Below, one piece after another: positions 1 through 11,848 of a stretch of DNA of 64,000 bases (the stretch's first letter is position 1; every line of letters begins with the position of its first letter). The stretch lies in NCBI RefSeq assembly GCF_905171765.1, contig NC_053390.1, positions 330,682,294 through 330,746,293 on the forward strand, read 5' to 3'. The position numbers and the translations under genes are program-made. Source of the DNA: Bufo bufo (Eukaryota > Chordata > Amphibia > Anura > Bufonidae). The notes beneath the pieces are model-generated. The model made no database searches, was not told where the DNA came from, and worked only from the letters and a program-made list of their open reading frames with translations.

Positions 1-187
1 GGGCGCCCGTTGCAGTGTAAAAAAAAAAAAAGTTGGTTATATAAGTTCGGCCGGCCGGCGGCGCCCCTCATGCTGCGCCTCCTGAGCGGCTGAGCGCTTG
101 CCGCTCTAAAGAATCTCCCGCCGCCGGCTCAGTGCTGCGCAGCCAGCCTGCGCCTGCTGTCATTCTGTGTCTGCTCTGTGCTGTCCG

Positions 188-342
188 TGGCCGAGCTCTG
201 TTTGGTCCGCGGTACAGGAGCTTTTGTTTCCTGTACCCGGCCGGACTGACAGGAAGTGCTCACTTAGTGTGCACTTCCTTTCAGTCCGGCCGGGTACAGG
301 AAACAAAAGCTCCTGTACCGCGGACCAAACAGAGCTCGGCCA
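188..342. repeat. Long near-perfect hairpin (inverted repeat)
   Basis: Two arms of about 72 bp (188-259 and 271-342) are reverse complements with one mismatch, around a loop of about 11 bp. The outer end reads TGGCCGAGCTC and its complement. The hairpin sits directly in front of the G-rich minisatellite, so the two may be parts of one fold-back element. No coding content is recognised. The family is unknown. Confidence 0.85.
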
Positions 343-357
343 TGCTACATTAGAGGT

Positions 358-1385
358 GACGGGGGGGGGGGCTTCAATGAGAGTGACAAGGGGGGGGGCT
401 TCAATGAGAGTGACAAGGGGGGGTAAAATGAGTGACAAGGGGGGGCTTCAATGAGAGTGACAAGGGGGGGGCTTCAATGAGAGTGACAAGGGGGGGGCTT
501 CAATGAGAGTGACAAGGGGGGGCTTCAATGAGAGTGACAAGGGGGGGCTTCAATGAGAGTGACAAGGGGGGGGGCTTCAATGAGAGTGACAAGGGGGGGC
601 TTCAATGAGAGTGACAAGGGGGGGGCTTCAATGAGAGTGACAAGGGGGGGCTTCAATGAGAGTGACAAGGGGGGGGGCTTCAATGAGAGTGACAAGGGGG
701 GGGCTTCAATGAGAGTGACAAGGGGGGGCTTCAATGAGAGTGACAAGGGGGGGGCTTCAATGAGAGTGACAAGGGGGGGCTTCAATGAGAGTGACAAGGG
801 GGGGCTTCAATGAGAGTGACAAGGGGGGGCTTCAATGAGAGTGACAAGGGGGGGGGCTTCAATGAGAGTGACAAGGGGGGGCTTCAATGAGAGTGACAAG
901 GGGGGAGGCTTCAATGAGAGTGACAAGGGGGGGCTTCAATGAGAGTGACAAGGGGGGGGCTTCAATGAGAGTGACAAGGGGGGGCTTCAATGAGAGTGAC
1001 AAGGGGGGCTTCAATGAGAGTGACAAGGGGGGGCTTCAATGAGAGTGACAAGGGGGGGGGCTTCAATGAGAGTGACAAGGGGGGGTAAAATGAGAGTGAC
1101 AAGGGGGGGGGTAAAATGAGTGACAAGGGAGGGGGGGCTGGAATGAGAGTGACAAGGGAGGGGAGGGTAAAATGAGAGTGACAAGGGGGGGGGGTAAAAT
1201 GAGTGACAAGGGAGGGGGGGCTGGAATGAGAGTGACAAGGGAGGGGGGGCTGGAATGAGAGTGACAAGGGAGGGGGGGCTGGAATGAGAGTGACAAGGGA
1301 GGGGGGGGTAAAATGAGTGACAACGGAGGGGGGGCTGGAATGAGAGTGACAAGGGAGGGAGGGAGGGAGAAGAGAGTGACAAGGG
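358..1385. repeat. G-rich minisatellite, about 26-bp unit
   Basis: Tandem copies of a unit built as CTTCAATGAGAGTGACAA followed by a run of 6-9 G. The first part (to about 1075) is homogeneous. The later part has variant units beginning TAAAATGAG or CTGGAATGAG and ending GGGAGGGGGG. Unit length varies with the G-run, so it stays open in several reading frames by chance. The resulting long open frames on both strands are low-complexity artefacts. Confidence 0.9.
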
Positions 1386-1531
1386 AGTCCCCAGAGCCAG
1401 ACCAAGAGCCAGACTGCAGCCAGAGACCAGATCATCTTATTGTCCTGGTGGTAAGTAGACAATGCAATATGTTTATTATGTAATTGTTTAGTTATTAATA
1501 CTACATTGGAGACTAATTTACCTCACATTTT

Positions 1532-1742
1532 GGGTCCATTCACACATCCGTGTGTGTTTTGCGGATCCACAAAACACGGACAGCAGCAATGTGCGTTCCG
1601 CATTTTGCGGGCACTAAGAGAATATGCCTATTCTTGTCCGCTATTGCGGACAAGAATAGGACATGTTCTATTTTTTTCAGGATCGGAATTGCGGATCCCA
1701 TAGAAATGTATGGGTCCGCAATTCCGTTCCGCAAAAAGAGAC
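1532..1742. mobile_element. Harbinger-type MITE fragment
   Basis: The left end GGGTCCATTCACACATCCG resembles the ends of the TWA-flanked elements further right, and the body has the same paired 'tttgcggatcc' / 'ggatccgcaa' words and an internal palindrome around 1630-1665. The right end is lost, so no target duplication can be read. Confidence 0.5.
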
Positions 1743-1799
1743 AGCTACAAGAAGCTGGATTAACCCTAAGGGAAACATAGCAGTTCTTTTAATTTAAAA

Positions 1800-2489
1800 G
1801 CTGAGAAAGGGGTGGAACATATGTGATGTCATGATATGGGCAGATCATCTGATAAGGAGGGGGGGGCAATTTTTATCTTGCCTAGGGCGGCAAAAATCCT
1901 TGCACCGGCCCTGTATAGGTTTAGCCCAAAGGGCATTGTCCTGGCAGTCTCCTGGTATTCACCCTTTAACCCCTATGCAGGGATCAGGACTTCACTGCAG
2001 GGAACCAACCAGGCCACTACCTCCTGGAGTAGTCCCAGTTTGGCTGGCAGCTGACCCACAGGGACAACAGACACAGGAGTCAGGCAATATGCATAGTCAT
2101 AAGACAGGATGAGATCGGGGCAGGCAGAGTACTAGCGTATACGAGAAGGCAATCAGAGGTCAGGGCAGTCAGTGTTCGTACATATCCGAGAAAGCAATCC
2201 GAAGTGAGGGCAGGCAGCGAAGAATCAGAGTTTAGAAACAGGCAAGGTTCATACACTGGCTAATAGACAGAACAAGCACATCTTCACTAGGGCTAGCAAC
2301 CACTAGAATACCCAAAGCTCAGGCAAAGAGGTGGAGCAACTAGCCCAGCTACATAGGAAGGCTAATCAACACCCTAGCCTGCACCTGGACAGAAAGCAAG
2401 GAAGAAGGATTCTAGCATTGTTGTAGAGAAGTTCATGGAGCACTAGTCGCAATAAACAGAGAGAGTGGAGCAACGCCTGCACCTGCCTG
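1800..2489. other. Unclassified repeat-like DNA, no gene seen
   Basis: No open frame, splice-compatible exon set or RNA gene is recognisable. The purine-rich 'gaggtcagggcaggcag' wording recurs with variation between about 2100 and 2300, which suggests a degenerate internal repeat, possibly from an LTR-type element. I cannot assign it. Confidence 0.3.
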
Positions 2490-3740
2490 GGTAAACGTGA
2501 AACGAACCTCCAGTGTAACAAGGATGCTTGGTTGTATAGCTAGAGGCATAACCAGTAGGAAAAGATAGATTGTGATCCTGCTGTATAGAGCACTAATAAG
2601 ACCATATCTGGAACACTGTGTCCCATTTAGGGCTTAAACGATTCATCGATTTAATGAATGAAATTGAGGCAAAAAAATCCTTGATGCAGTTTCCCTGCAT
2701 CGAGGATTCGTTTAAATCACATGACCACGGAGCATGAGTGAAATTAAGCTTCTCACTCACCGCTCCGTGGCCTCCCGACTCGGCACCGCGTTCTCACATC
2801 GTCAGCGCGCTGGCTGAAGCTGTGTGTGACGTCAGGTGCCAGTGCATGCTGGGATGAAGACGCGTCTCCTGTGGACTCCATGTGTCAGTGCACGCCGCAC
2901 TGCCAGGAAAGGCAAGTAGAAATTAGCAGCAGCGGCGAGGCGGGGGGGGGGGGGGAATGGGGGCACCTGATATTTGGCACTGGCATGTATAAAGTTATTG
3001 GCGTGGGGGGGAGAGGGGTTAATCGGAGCACCTGTGATTTTGAATGTATAACGTTTTTGGCGCGGGGGGAGGGGTTAATGGGGGCACCTGTGATTTGGCA
3101 TGGAGGGGCTGATCTGGGGGAGTGGGGGACATGGTGGATGGCATGGAGGCACTGGGGAAGGGGGACATCATGGCAGCCAGTGAACTCCGGCAGTACGTTT
3201 CTCCACCAGAACAGACTGACGGAGTTCACAACATAACCTTAGATTTTACATTCTGGCAGAAGAACAGCCTGCAGCAGTATATTGCATTGGGTATAGCCGG
3301 ATACAGCCAGCTATATGCTCTCATTGACTATAATGTGGTCTAAGGCCATCTGGCCTTTTATTTTGTCCTTACAAAACCCAGCTTGAATGCTGTAAGAAGG
3401 CCGGGCCCCATTACAATCACTCGCTGCAGCAACCTGACAGAATGTACTGAATATTGCAGCTGTGAAAGAAGCTTTATGTGTGTGCAATTATTTGCTATAC
3501 CACTGTATTAAATAAAAATATTGTTTTTTTATAAAGGAATACGTTATTTTAAGAAGGTTTTTCTTATTAGATTATTCGATTAATCGTAAAAAATAATCGA
3601 TGGTATACTCGATTACTAAAATATTTGTTTACATCAGCCCTAGTCCCATTATGGAGACCCCAGCTACAAAAAGATATAGATAAAATGGAACGGGTGCAAA
3701 AGCAGGCTTCAAAAATGGTGGAGGGTCTGAAGCAAGGCCG
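2490..3740 (+). mobile_element. CR1-like LINE fragment A, split by a hAT element
   Basis: Translated pieces on the plus strand match the end of a CR1 reverse transcriptase: a 'YRALIRPYLEHCV' block before 2620 and a 'WRPQLQKDIDKMERVQKQASKM' block after 3650. The pieces are contiguous in the protein if 2628-3642 and one target duplication are removed. It is a short, decayed 3' fragment with no 5' end. Confidence 0.65.
2628..3642. mobile_element. Non-autonomous hAT element in CR1 fragment A
   Basis: Perfect 8-bp target duplication GTCCCATT lies at 2620-2627 and 3643-3650. The ends read TAGGGCTTAAACGATT and, inverted, TAGGGCTGATGTAAAC, and the subterminal regions are full of ATTAATCGAT-like words. 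An 8-bp duplication and TAGGGC ends are typical of hAT elements. There is no transposase. The interior has G-rich 'gggggcacctg' repeats near 2940-3180 that resemble the unit expanded in the relative at 33.2-35.0 kb. Confidence 0.85.
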
Positions 3741-4214
3741 GGACAAGTCATTTTGGTGCCTCATGCAAGGTAGGCAAATTGCTCCTCCCACCACCACAAC
3801 ACCGGACCAATTTAAAGTGTCCTTTCTTTCTACTATATCCTAAATCCAGTGACCTACAGGTGACATATGCACTGAGTTGAGATGTTCACTTTCCTTTTCT
3901 TCTCCATTTGGTCCAGACTATCATTCGCAGAGATCTCTTTGGCCATGGGTGTGCAGCCCCCTCTGCTATAGATGACAGCAGTATTAATAAATGGCATATG
4001 GTAGATGTTACAGATTTTGTATTTGGGGGCCAAGAGATTAGGTAACATCTCCAATTTTGACTCATTACTTCTGCAGTCCATCCCCACAATCTATAGCAAA
4101 GACACACCCTGTCCAGCTGCCCCTTTAACATCGCCATCTTGTAGCTTCCACCAATACTGTGCTTATTGCTGCCCTGTGTGCTCACAGTGCCTAAGAAGGT
4201 AAATATAGAACTAG
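3741..4214. other. No feature recognised
   Basis: No convincing gene or repeat structure. Short open frames here lack similarity to any family I know. Confidence 0.3.
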
Positions 4215-4700
4215 AAAATGATGGGCCCCAGACCAGATCCCAGAATTAATAGAGACCCCCAGACTAGACCCCCATATTAATACAGACTCTCACACCAGAC
4301 CCCAAAATGAATACAGGCTCACAGACCAAACTCCAGAATTAACACAGACTCCCCAGACAAGAACCCAGAATTAATATAGACCAAGAGACGAGACCCCAGA
4401 ATTAACACAAACCCTTCAGACGAGACCACAGAATAAATACAGACCCCCCGAATTAATACAAACCCCTATATTGATACAGACCCCAGACGAGATCCCAGAA
4501 TGAATGCAGACCCCATAGAATTATTACAGACCCCCAGGCGACACTCCAGAATTACTACAAACCCCCAGACGAGACCCCAGAATTATTACAGACCCCCAGA
4601 CCTCAGAATTATTGCAGACCCCTAAATCAATACAGACTCTCACACTAGACACCAGAATTATAGAACCCCCAGAGCAGACCCCAGATCCAACCCCAGGGTC
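4215..4700. repeat. Degenerate minisatellite 'cagaccccagaattaatacaga'
   Basis: A diverged tandem array of roughly 25-40-bp units combining AGACCCC(A)GA and ATTAATACAGA or ATTATTACAGA. Units differ by indels, so the array is old. No coding role is suggested. Confidence 0.75.
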
Positions 4701-4879
4701 ATTCAAACAGTGCCAGACTGGGTTGCCTAGGGCCCACCAGCAAAATTCTTTCTGGGGACCCACTGGACAGCTACATGCAAATAATACTTGCTTACACAGT
4801 ACCTAGAAATCATCTCAGCCACCTGATGCTTCTATAGTATTAAGCTGGGCAGTTATTAATACACTAAACTGTGTAAAGT

Positions 4880-5680
4880 AATTAACACTGAAGAGGATAG
4901 TATACTACTACAGATGGATCTGCACATGGGAAGAAATAATGCAAATCACCCGTACATACTAAATGGTAAAGCACTCGGTAACCCTGACAAGGACCTAGGA
5001 ATTTTAATAAACAGCAAACTAAACTGTAAAAACCAGTGTCAGGCAGCTGCTGCCAAGGCCAATAAGATAATCAGTTGCTTAAAAAGGGGCATAGATGCCC
5101 GTGATGAGAACATAGTCCTGCCCTTTACAAATCACTGGTCAGACCACACATGGAGTACTGTGGTCAGTTCTGGGCTCCTGTAAACAAGGCAGACATAGCA
5201 GAGCTGGAGAAGGTCCAGAGGAGGGCAACTAAAGTAATAACTGGAATGGGGCAACTACAGTACCCTGAAATATTATCAAAATTAGGGTTATTCACTTTAG
5301 AAAAAAGATGACTGAGGGGAGATCTAATAACTATGTATAAATATATCAGGGGTCAGTACAGAGATCTCTCCCATCATCTATTTATCCCCAGGACTGTGAC
5401 TAGGGGACATCCTCTGCGTCTGGAGGAAAGAAGGTTTGTACACAAACATAGAAGAGGATTCTTTACGGTAAGAGCAGTGAGACTATGGAACTCTCTGCCT
5501 GAGGAGGTTGTGATGGTGAGTACAATAAAGGAATTCAAGAGGGGCCTGGATGTATTTCTGGAGCGTAATAATATGAAGGGGGAAAAGATTCCTTCCCGAC
5601 TCCAATCAGGCAATCAGACTAACTCCCTGGATCAACGACCCCTCTCTAGTAGCTATAGCCTGTAATATTATTACACTCCA
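4880..5680 (+). pseudogene. CR1 LINE fragment B (3' end of reverse transcriptase ORF)
   Basis: Plus-strand frames show the CR1 C-terminal region in order: 'MGRNNANHPYILNGKAL', 'DKDLGILINSKLN', 'QAAAAKANKIISC', then '[14 protein letters not shown]', 'RRGFFTVRAVRLWNSLPEEV' and 'FKRGLDVFLE'. The blocks fall in different frames with stops between them, so it cannot make protein. It meets fragment C tail to tail near 5680, where both show a TAATATTATTACA tail. Confidence 0.8.
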
Positions 5681-8105
5681 GAAATACATCCAGACCCCAC
5701 TTGAACTCTTTTATTGAACTCACCATCACCACCTCCTCAGGCAGAGAGTTCCATAGTCTCACTGCTCTTACCGTAAAGAATCCTCTTCTATGTTTGTGTA
5801 CAAACCTTCTTTCCTCCAGACGCAGAGGATGTCCCCTAGTCACAGTCCTGGGGATAAATAGATGATGGGAGAGATCTCTATACTGACCCCTGATATATTT
5901 ATACATACTGTAGTTATTAGATCTCCCATCAGTCGTCTTTTTTCTAAAGTGAATAACCCTAATGTTGATAATCTTTCAGGGTACAGTAGTCCACCCATTC
6001 CAGCTATTACTTTAGTTGCCCTTCTCTGAACCCTCTCCAGCTCTGCTATGTCTTCCTTGTTCACAGGAGCCCAGAACCGTACACAGTACTCCATGTGTGG
6101 TCTAGTGATTTGTAAAGTGGTAGGACTATGTTCTCATCACGGCATGTGATGCAATGCAACCCATTATCTTATTGGTCTTGGCAGCAGCTGCCTGACAGCT
6201 TAGTTTGCTGTTTACTAAAATTCCTAAGTCCTTTTCCATGTCAGTGTTACGCAGTGTTTTATCATTTAGTATGTACTGGTGACTTGCATTATTCCTTCCC
6301 ATGTGCATAACCTTACATTTGTCAGTGCTAAACTTCATCTGCCACTTCTTTACCCAAGCCTCAAATCTATCCGGATCCATCTGTAACAGTATACTCTCCT
6401 CTTCCATGTTACTTACTTTACACAGTTTAGTGTCATCTGTAAAAATGTATATTTTACTGTACAAGCCTTCTACAAGATCATTAATAAATATATTGAAGAG
6501 AATAGGGCCCAAAACTGACCCCTGTGGTACCCCACTAGTGACAGTGACCCAATCTGAGTGTGTACCATTAATAACCACCCTCTGTTTTAATAACTGAGCC
6601 AGTTACTTACCCACATACAGACATTTTCTCCCAGTCCGAGCATTCTCATTTTATATACTAACCTTTTATGTGGTACAGGGGAAATCACATAACCAGTGTG
6701 TCAATGGCCAATAAGATGTCAAACCATGGGCAACTCAATATCAAACAGACAAATGCAAAGGGTGACCTTATTAATACTTGGCGACCAGCCAAGTCATCAT
6801 GGGACTGAAGAAAGAAAGACTCAGCATTGGTCATTGGCTGATGTCTATAATACAAAGCATTCTATCCATTTTCATGTGCGCATGGTGTGGGCTCCTTTTC
6901 TCCTGCGTATGGCAGCCATGACTTGGCTGGTCGCCAATGAAAAGCGTCGGGACGTCTGTTTTACTACTATTAGGGTCTCCCTGCTGTTTTCCCTGACTAA
7001 GCTGGGCAATCACATGTCTGCATAGGGAGAAGCAGGGACACCTAGCTAGTTAGGAATGGCTCAGTGGGGTCGCCCTTCTGAGGGTGAGCGTACTGCTCCC
7101 TGGGCAGCAGAATTAGCTCAGGTTAAGCAGGGATAACTAGGGTAAGAGACCCCGCACTTGGATCCATGAGACCCCGACTTGGTGCCACGAAATGACACTA
7201 TGCTAAGACCATTCTTTTTCTTTGCACTGTGAACCACAAGCGTGCGTCACCTTTATCTATTTCTCTACATGTTTATGGGCTGCTATTTTTATCTGCATAC
7301 TATATTAAAAGTTAAGTATTAATAAAGTCACCCTTTGCATTTGTCGTCTTTTATGTGATACAGTATCAAATGCTTTGGAGCAGTCAAGATATACGACATC
7401 CATTGATTCGCCACTGTCAAGTCTAGAACTTACCTCCTAATAGAAACTAATTAAATTAGTTTGACATGACTGATCCCTTATGAAGCCATGCTGATATGGC
7501 GTTATTTGCTTATTTTCATTGAGGTACTGCAAGATAGCATCTCTTAGAAAACTTTCAAACAGTTTACCCACGACAGATGTTAAACTTACCGGTCTATAGT
7601 TTCCGGGTTTTACTTTTGGACCCTTTTTGAATATTGGCACCACATTTGCTATGCGCCAATCCTGTGGAACACTCCCTATCAGTATAGAGTGCTTAAATAT
7701 CAAAAATAAGAGTCTGGCTATGACATTACTTAATTCTCTTAGGACACGGGGATGTGTGCCATCTGGTCCTGGCGATTTGTCTATTTTAATCTTTTTAAGA
7801 TGTCGCTGTACTTCTTCCCGGGTCAAACAGGGCACTTTTAATGGTGATTTATTTACTTTTACATTCTGCACTTCATATGACTGTTTATTTTCCTCAGTAA
7901 ATACAGTGGAGAAAAAAATATTGAATAGCTTTGCTTTCTCCTCATTGCTCTCTGCAACTCCTCCCTCATTACTCTGTAAAGGGCCGACACACCCTCAGAT
8001 TTATACCATTTATATAATTGAAGAACATTTTAGCGTTAGTTTTACTCTCTTTGGCAATTAATCTCTTGGTCTCTAGTTTGGCTGCTTTTATTTGTCCATC
8101 AAGGA
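5681..8105 (-). pseudogene. CR1 LINE fragment C (reverse transcriptase), minus strand
   Basis: Read on the minus strand from 8105 down: a 'FFSTVFTEENKQSYEVQNVKV' block, then 'KSPGPDGTHPRVL', 'VPQDWRIANVVPIFKKG', 'NYRPVSLTSVVGKLFE' (7437-7871), 'CSKAFDTVSHKRL', 'GVPQGSVLGPILFNIFIND' and the catalytic loop as FTDDTKL (6126-6578), then '[21 protein letters not shown]' and the WNSLPEE end (5646-6094). Thus nearly the whole RT domain is present but broken by frameshifts, stops and an insertion at 6679-7348. Confidence 0.85.
6679..7348. mobile_element. Unclassified 670-bp insertion inside CR1 fragment C
   Basis: It interrupts the RT coding sequence at the 'FDTVSHK' block and is flanked by a 15-bp duplication with one mismatch, TTTTATGTGRTACAG (6664-6678 and 7349-7363). 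Inside, 6748-6780 and 7312-7345 are inverted copies of GACAAATGCAAAGGGTGAC..., and a second inverted pair CGACCAGCCAAGTCAT lies near 6780 and 6918. A 15-bp duplication suggests retro-insertion, while the inverted ends suggest a DNA element. I cannot name the family. Confidence 0.6.
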
Positions 8106-8129
8106 ATGGATGGCAGAAACAGGGTTAAC

Positions 8130-9065
8130 CAGATACGAAGGGCAAGATGTGTGTTTCTGGGGTACCCTAACCACCTTGCCCACGTTGTTCTGGGCACAAA
8201 TCGTACATCCTTGAGTATATCTGGCTGCTACAGTTCTGAACCCTGAGGCGCACCATGTACTAAATCACACAAAGCAGTTTTTTGACTGGTGCGTCACCCC
8301 ATGGGTTGCCTGTGCCATCGTGGATTAAAGGGACCTGAGAAGACAGAGTTTCCCTTGGAACTGTATTAGGCCTTCCTGTATTTGCAGTCCCCCTTTTTTC
8401 ATCCACTAGTCCCTTTCCTCCTTCCCCGCCTGGTTCTGTAAGGTCTTAAGAACTTCCAGGGAGACAGGAGGAGTTATTTCAGGGACCTGAACTGTGTCCA
8501 CTAAGGCAGGGGTGTATCTAGGCAATTTGGCAGCCATTGTTGCCTCCTGATCTGCCTTGGCTTTTCCCTTTGACTCCTCTGAGTCTGTTTTACAGTAACC
8601 TTTGTTTTTATCACCGCCACCGAAGTAGGCAACATGAGGGCTTCCATCAGAGACCTCACTGCTTCCCCATTTTAATGGACTATACCTGGAATCAGCGTAA
8701 ATGTTGGCTGATTTTTTCCTCTGCGTATCTGCAAGCCATCTCCAGACCCCTTAGCTCCGCTTCTTGGGCAGACATGTGTGGTGGTAAGGACTATGCTTTT
8801 TAGTGTCATGTTTAATCACCACTGCCCAACCTGTGTAGTACCTGCCATCCTGACCATACCTTGATCCACCCACAAAGAGCACATGATCTGGATTATCTAA
8901 TAGCTGATTTGCCAAATCCCGCTGTCCCTTGTGACATTATCTGCAAACAGTCATGAGCCTCTTCCTCTGGATCTGAAAGAAAGTTTAAGTGCCCTAACTC
9001 TTCCCTCCCCCCTTGCTCCAGAGGCAACATGTGTGGCTGGATCCAAAATATTACATCTTCGACAT
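8130..9065 (-). pseudogene. Endogenous retrovirus pol remnant (RT end, RNase H, integrase zinc finger)
   Basis: On the minus strand, from 9065 down, frames show an 'LDPATHV' block like the gammaretroviral RT connection region, an RNase H start ('GGSRYGQDGRYY', with G where the first catalytic D is usual) followed by 'NIYADSRY', and near 8180-8230 an integrase-type 'CTICAQNNVGK' zinc motif. Several stops (for example after 'LPKKRS') and frameshifts break it. No LTR, gag or env is recognised nearby, so it is an old fragment. Confidence 0.65.
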
Positions 9066-9500
9066 TTCAGGCGTCATATGAATATCCTTTGTCAATAAAA
9101 ACACATTACATTAATCAAATAAAGTGGATGATCATCCAGCAACACAATAATATCCCTGATAGGCACAATATTTTTATGAATAGGTTGATGGAACAAATTA
9201 CAATAGCTGGAATTCTGTAATAGAGAAACAATTCTATCCTATATAATAAAAGCGCAGTGTCAGTGCGGTGTCCTTGTGTGTGTCACCACTTTTGCACTGG
9301 GCATGCGCGGAATCCAATCAGGACACATTGCTCCACACAGACACAGCGCTACACACAAGTTTCCCTGCAGCCTGACTGCGCAGCACCCCTCTCCCCCTTT
9401 CAGGATGACAGAGCGGCAGTGGGCAGGGTGTTAGCTATAATGTCCAGCTAACACTCTGCTTGAAACGGCCGACATTGGTGCTGGCACCGATGACGGTCGT
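9066..9500. other. Repeat-like DNA flanking the piggyBac insertion
   Basis: No gene seen. The stretch 9400-9500 ('caggatgacagagcggcagt...') is about 85-90% identical by eye to 14870-14960, so the piggyBac element landed in or beside a repeat that occurs at least twice here. A 'tcctatataataaaagcgc' word at 9237 is reminiscent of some Helitron ends but is not diagnostic. Confidence 0.35.
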
Positions 9501-10121
9501 TTAACCACCTCAGCTCCCCTAGCTTAAACACCCTTAATGACCAGACCACTTTTTACAATTCTGCACTACACTACTTTCACGGTTTATTGCACGGTCATAC
9601 AACTTACCACCCAAATGAATTTTACCTCCTTTTCTTCTCACTAATAGAGCTTTCATTTGGTGGTATTTCATTGCTGCTGACATCTTAACTTTTTTTGTTA
9701 TTAATCGAAATTGACCGAAATTTTTTCAAAAAAATGACATTTTTCACTTTCAGTTGTAAAATTTTTCAAATAAAACTACATTTCTATATAAATTTTTCTC
9801 TAAATTTATTGTTCTACATGTCTTTGATAAAAAAAAATGCAATAAGTGTATATTTATTGGTTTGCGCAAAAGTTATAGCGTTTACAAACTATGGTACAAA
9901 AATGTGAATTTCCGCATTTTGAAGCAGCTCTGACTTTCTGAGCACCTGTCATGTTTCCTGAGGTTCTACAATGGCCAGACAGTAGAAACACCCCATAAAT
10001 GACCCCATTTCGGAAAGTAGACACCCTAAGGTATTCGCTGATGGGCATAGTGAGTTCATCGAAGTTTTTATTTTTTGTCACAAGTTAGCGGAAAATTATG
10101 ATTTATTTTTTTTTCTTACAA

Positions 10122-10875
10122 AGTCTCATATTCCACTAACTTGTGACAAAAAATAAAAACTTCCATGAACTCACTATGCCCATCACGAAATACCTTGGGG
10201 TGTCTTCTTTCCAAAATGGGGTCACTTGTAGGGTATTTATACTGCCCTGGCATTTTAGGGGCCCTAATGCATGAGAAGTAGTTTGAAATCCAAATGTGTA
10301 AAAAATGCCCTGTGAAATCCTAAAGGTGCTCTTTAGAATTTAGGCCCCTTTGCCCACCTAGGCTGCAAAAAAGTGTCACACATGTGGTATCGCCATACTC
10401 AGGAGAAGTAGGGCAATGTGTTTTGGGTTGTCTTTTTACATATACCCATGCTGGGTGAGAGAAATATCTCTCTAAAAGACAACTTTGCCCATTTTTTTTA
10501 TACAAAGTTGTCATTTGACAGAGATATTTATCTCACCCAGCATGGGTATATGTAAAAAGACACCCCAAAACACATTGCCCTACTTCTCCTGAGTACGGCG
10601 ATACCACATGTGTGACACTTTTTTGCAGCCTAGGTGGGCAAAGGGGCCCAAATTCTAAAGAGCACCTTTAGGATTTCACAGGGCATTTTTAACACATTTG
10701 GATTTCAAACTACTTCTCACGCATTAGGGCCCCTAAAATGCCAGGGCAGTATAAATACCCCACAAGTGACCCCATTTTGGAAAGAAGACACCCCAAGGTA
10801 TTCCGTGAGGGGCATGGCGAGTTCCTCAAAAAAAAAATTTTGGCACAAGTTAGCGGAAAATGATGATTTTTTTTA
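10122..10875. repeat. Large palindrome, arms about 370 bp
   Basis: The left arm (about 10122-10490) and right arm (about 10505-10875) are inverted copies, with shared words such as GGCAGTATAAATACCC and AAAGAGCACCTTTAGG, centred near 10497. A third, direct copy of the left arm runs 10900-11140, and a partial one precedes at 9940-10090. It lies wholly within the piggyBac element and holds no gene. Confidence 0.9.
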
Positions 10876-11848
10876 TTTATTTATTTTTCTGACAAAGTCT
10901 CATATTCCACTAACTTGTGACAAAAAATAAAAACTTCCATGAACTCACTATGCCCATCACAAAATACCTTGGGGTGTCTTCTTTCCAAAATGGGGTCACT
11001 TGTGGGGTATTTATACTGCCCTGGCATTTTAGGGGTCCTAATGCGTGAGAAGTAGTTTGAAATCCAAATGTGTAAAAAATGCCCTGTGAAATCCTAAAGG
11101 TGCTCTTTAGAATTTAGGCCCCTTTGCCCACCTAGGCAATTCGCATCGATTAATGTGGATGAAAAAATCTCTGCCAAAAAAAAAAAAGGAGGGGAAAGGC
11201 GTCTGCCAGGACATAGGAGCTCCGCCCAACATCCAAACCCACTCAGCCCGTATGCCCTGGCAAACCCGATTTCTCCATTCACATCAATCGATGTGGATGA
11301 ATAAATCATTGCCGGGATTTTTTTATATATATTTTTTTATATACAAAGTGTTTGCCAAAGCATATGAACACCGCCCCTCAGCTCATAAGCCTCGGCAAAC
11401 GTATCTTTTTTACTGAAGAGGAGAAATCTCATCTTGCAGCGCCGCATACACCGACTTTTGTGTAATCTGACAGCAGCGCAATGCTTCTGTCAGAATGCAC
11501 ATCAGTGCTGCAGCTGGTTCATCGGTTGGTCCACCTAGAAGGTAAAAAAAAAAAAAAAAAAACAGGCCGCAACACAATCAATTTATTAACATTAACTTTA
11601 TAACATTTGAAACAGAACATTAACTTTTAAAAACTTTTTGGAACTTTTGGAACATTAACTTTTTTGCTTACCTGTGATTTTTTTTTACCTTTTATAGGAC
11701 AAACCTCTCCTTCCCCATGGGACAATGTGCAAAGCGCAAATCGCCCAGAGATGTGGCGAAGTACATTATGCACTTTGTCCCAGGTGAAAGGAGAGGTTTG
11801 CAGCAGCTGTGAGTGAAAGGGCCCTAAGAGCCCTGTGTAACGCAATCC

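Noticed and set aside
358..1462. CRISPR-like regular repeats and long open frames
   Set aside because: Units are directly tandem without unique spacers and vary only in G-run length. This is a vertebrate minisatellite.
7040..7200. A possible small structured RNA (GC-rich, tRNA-like 'agctcaggttaagcaggg')
   Set aside because: No A/B boxes, cloverleaf or known snRNA core could be fitted. It lies in a mobile insertion.
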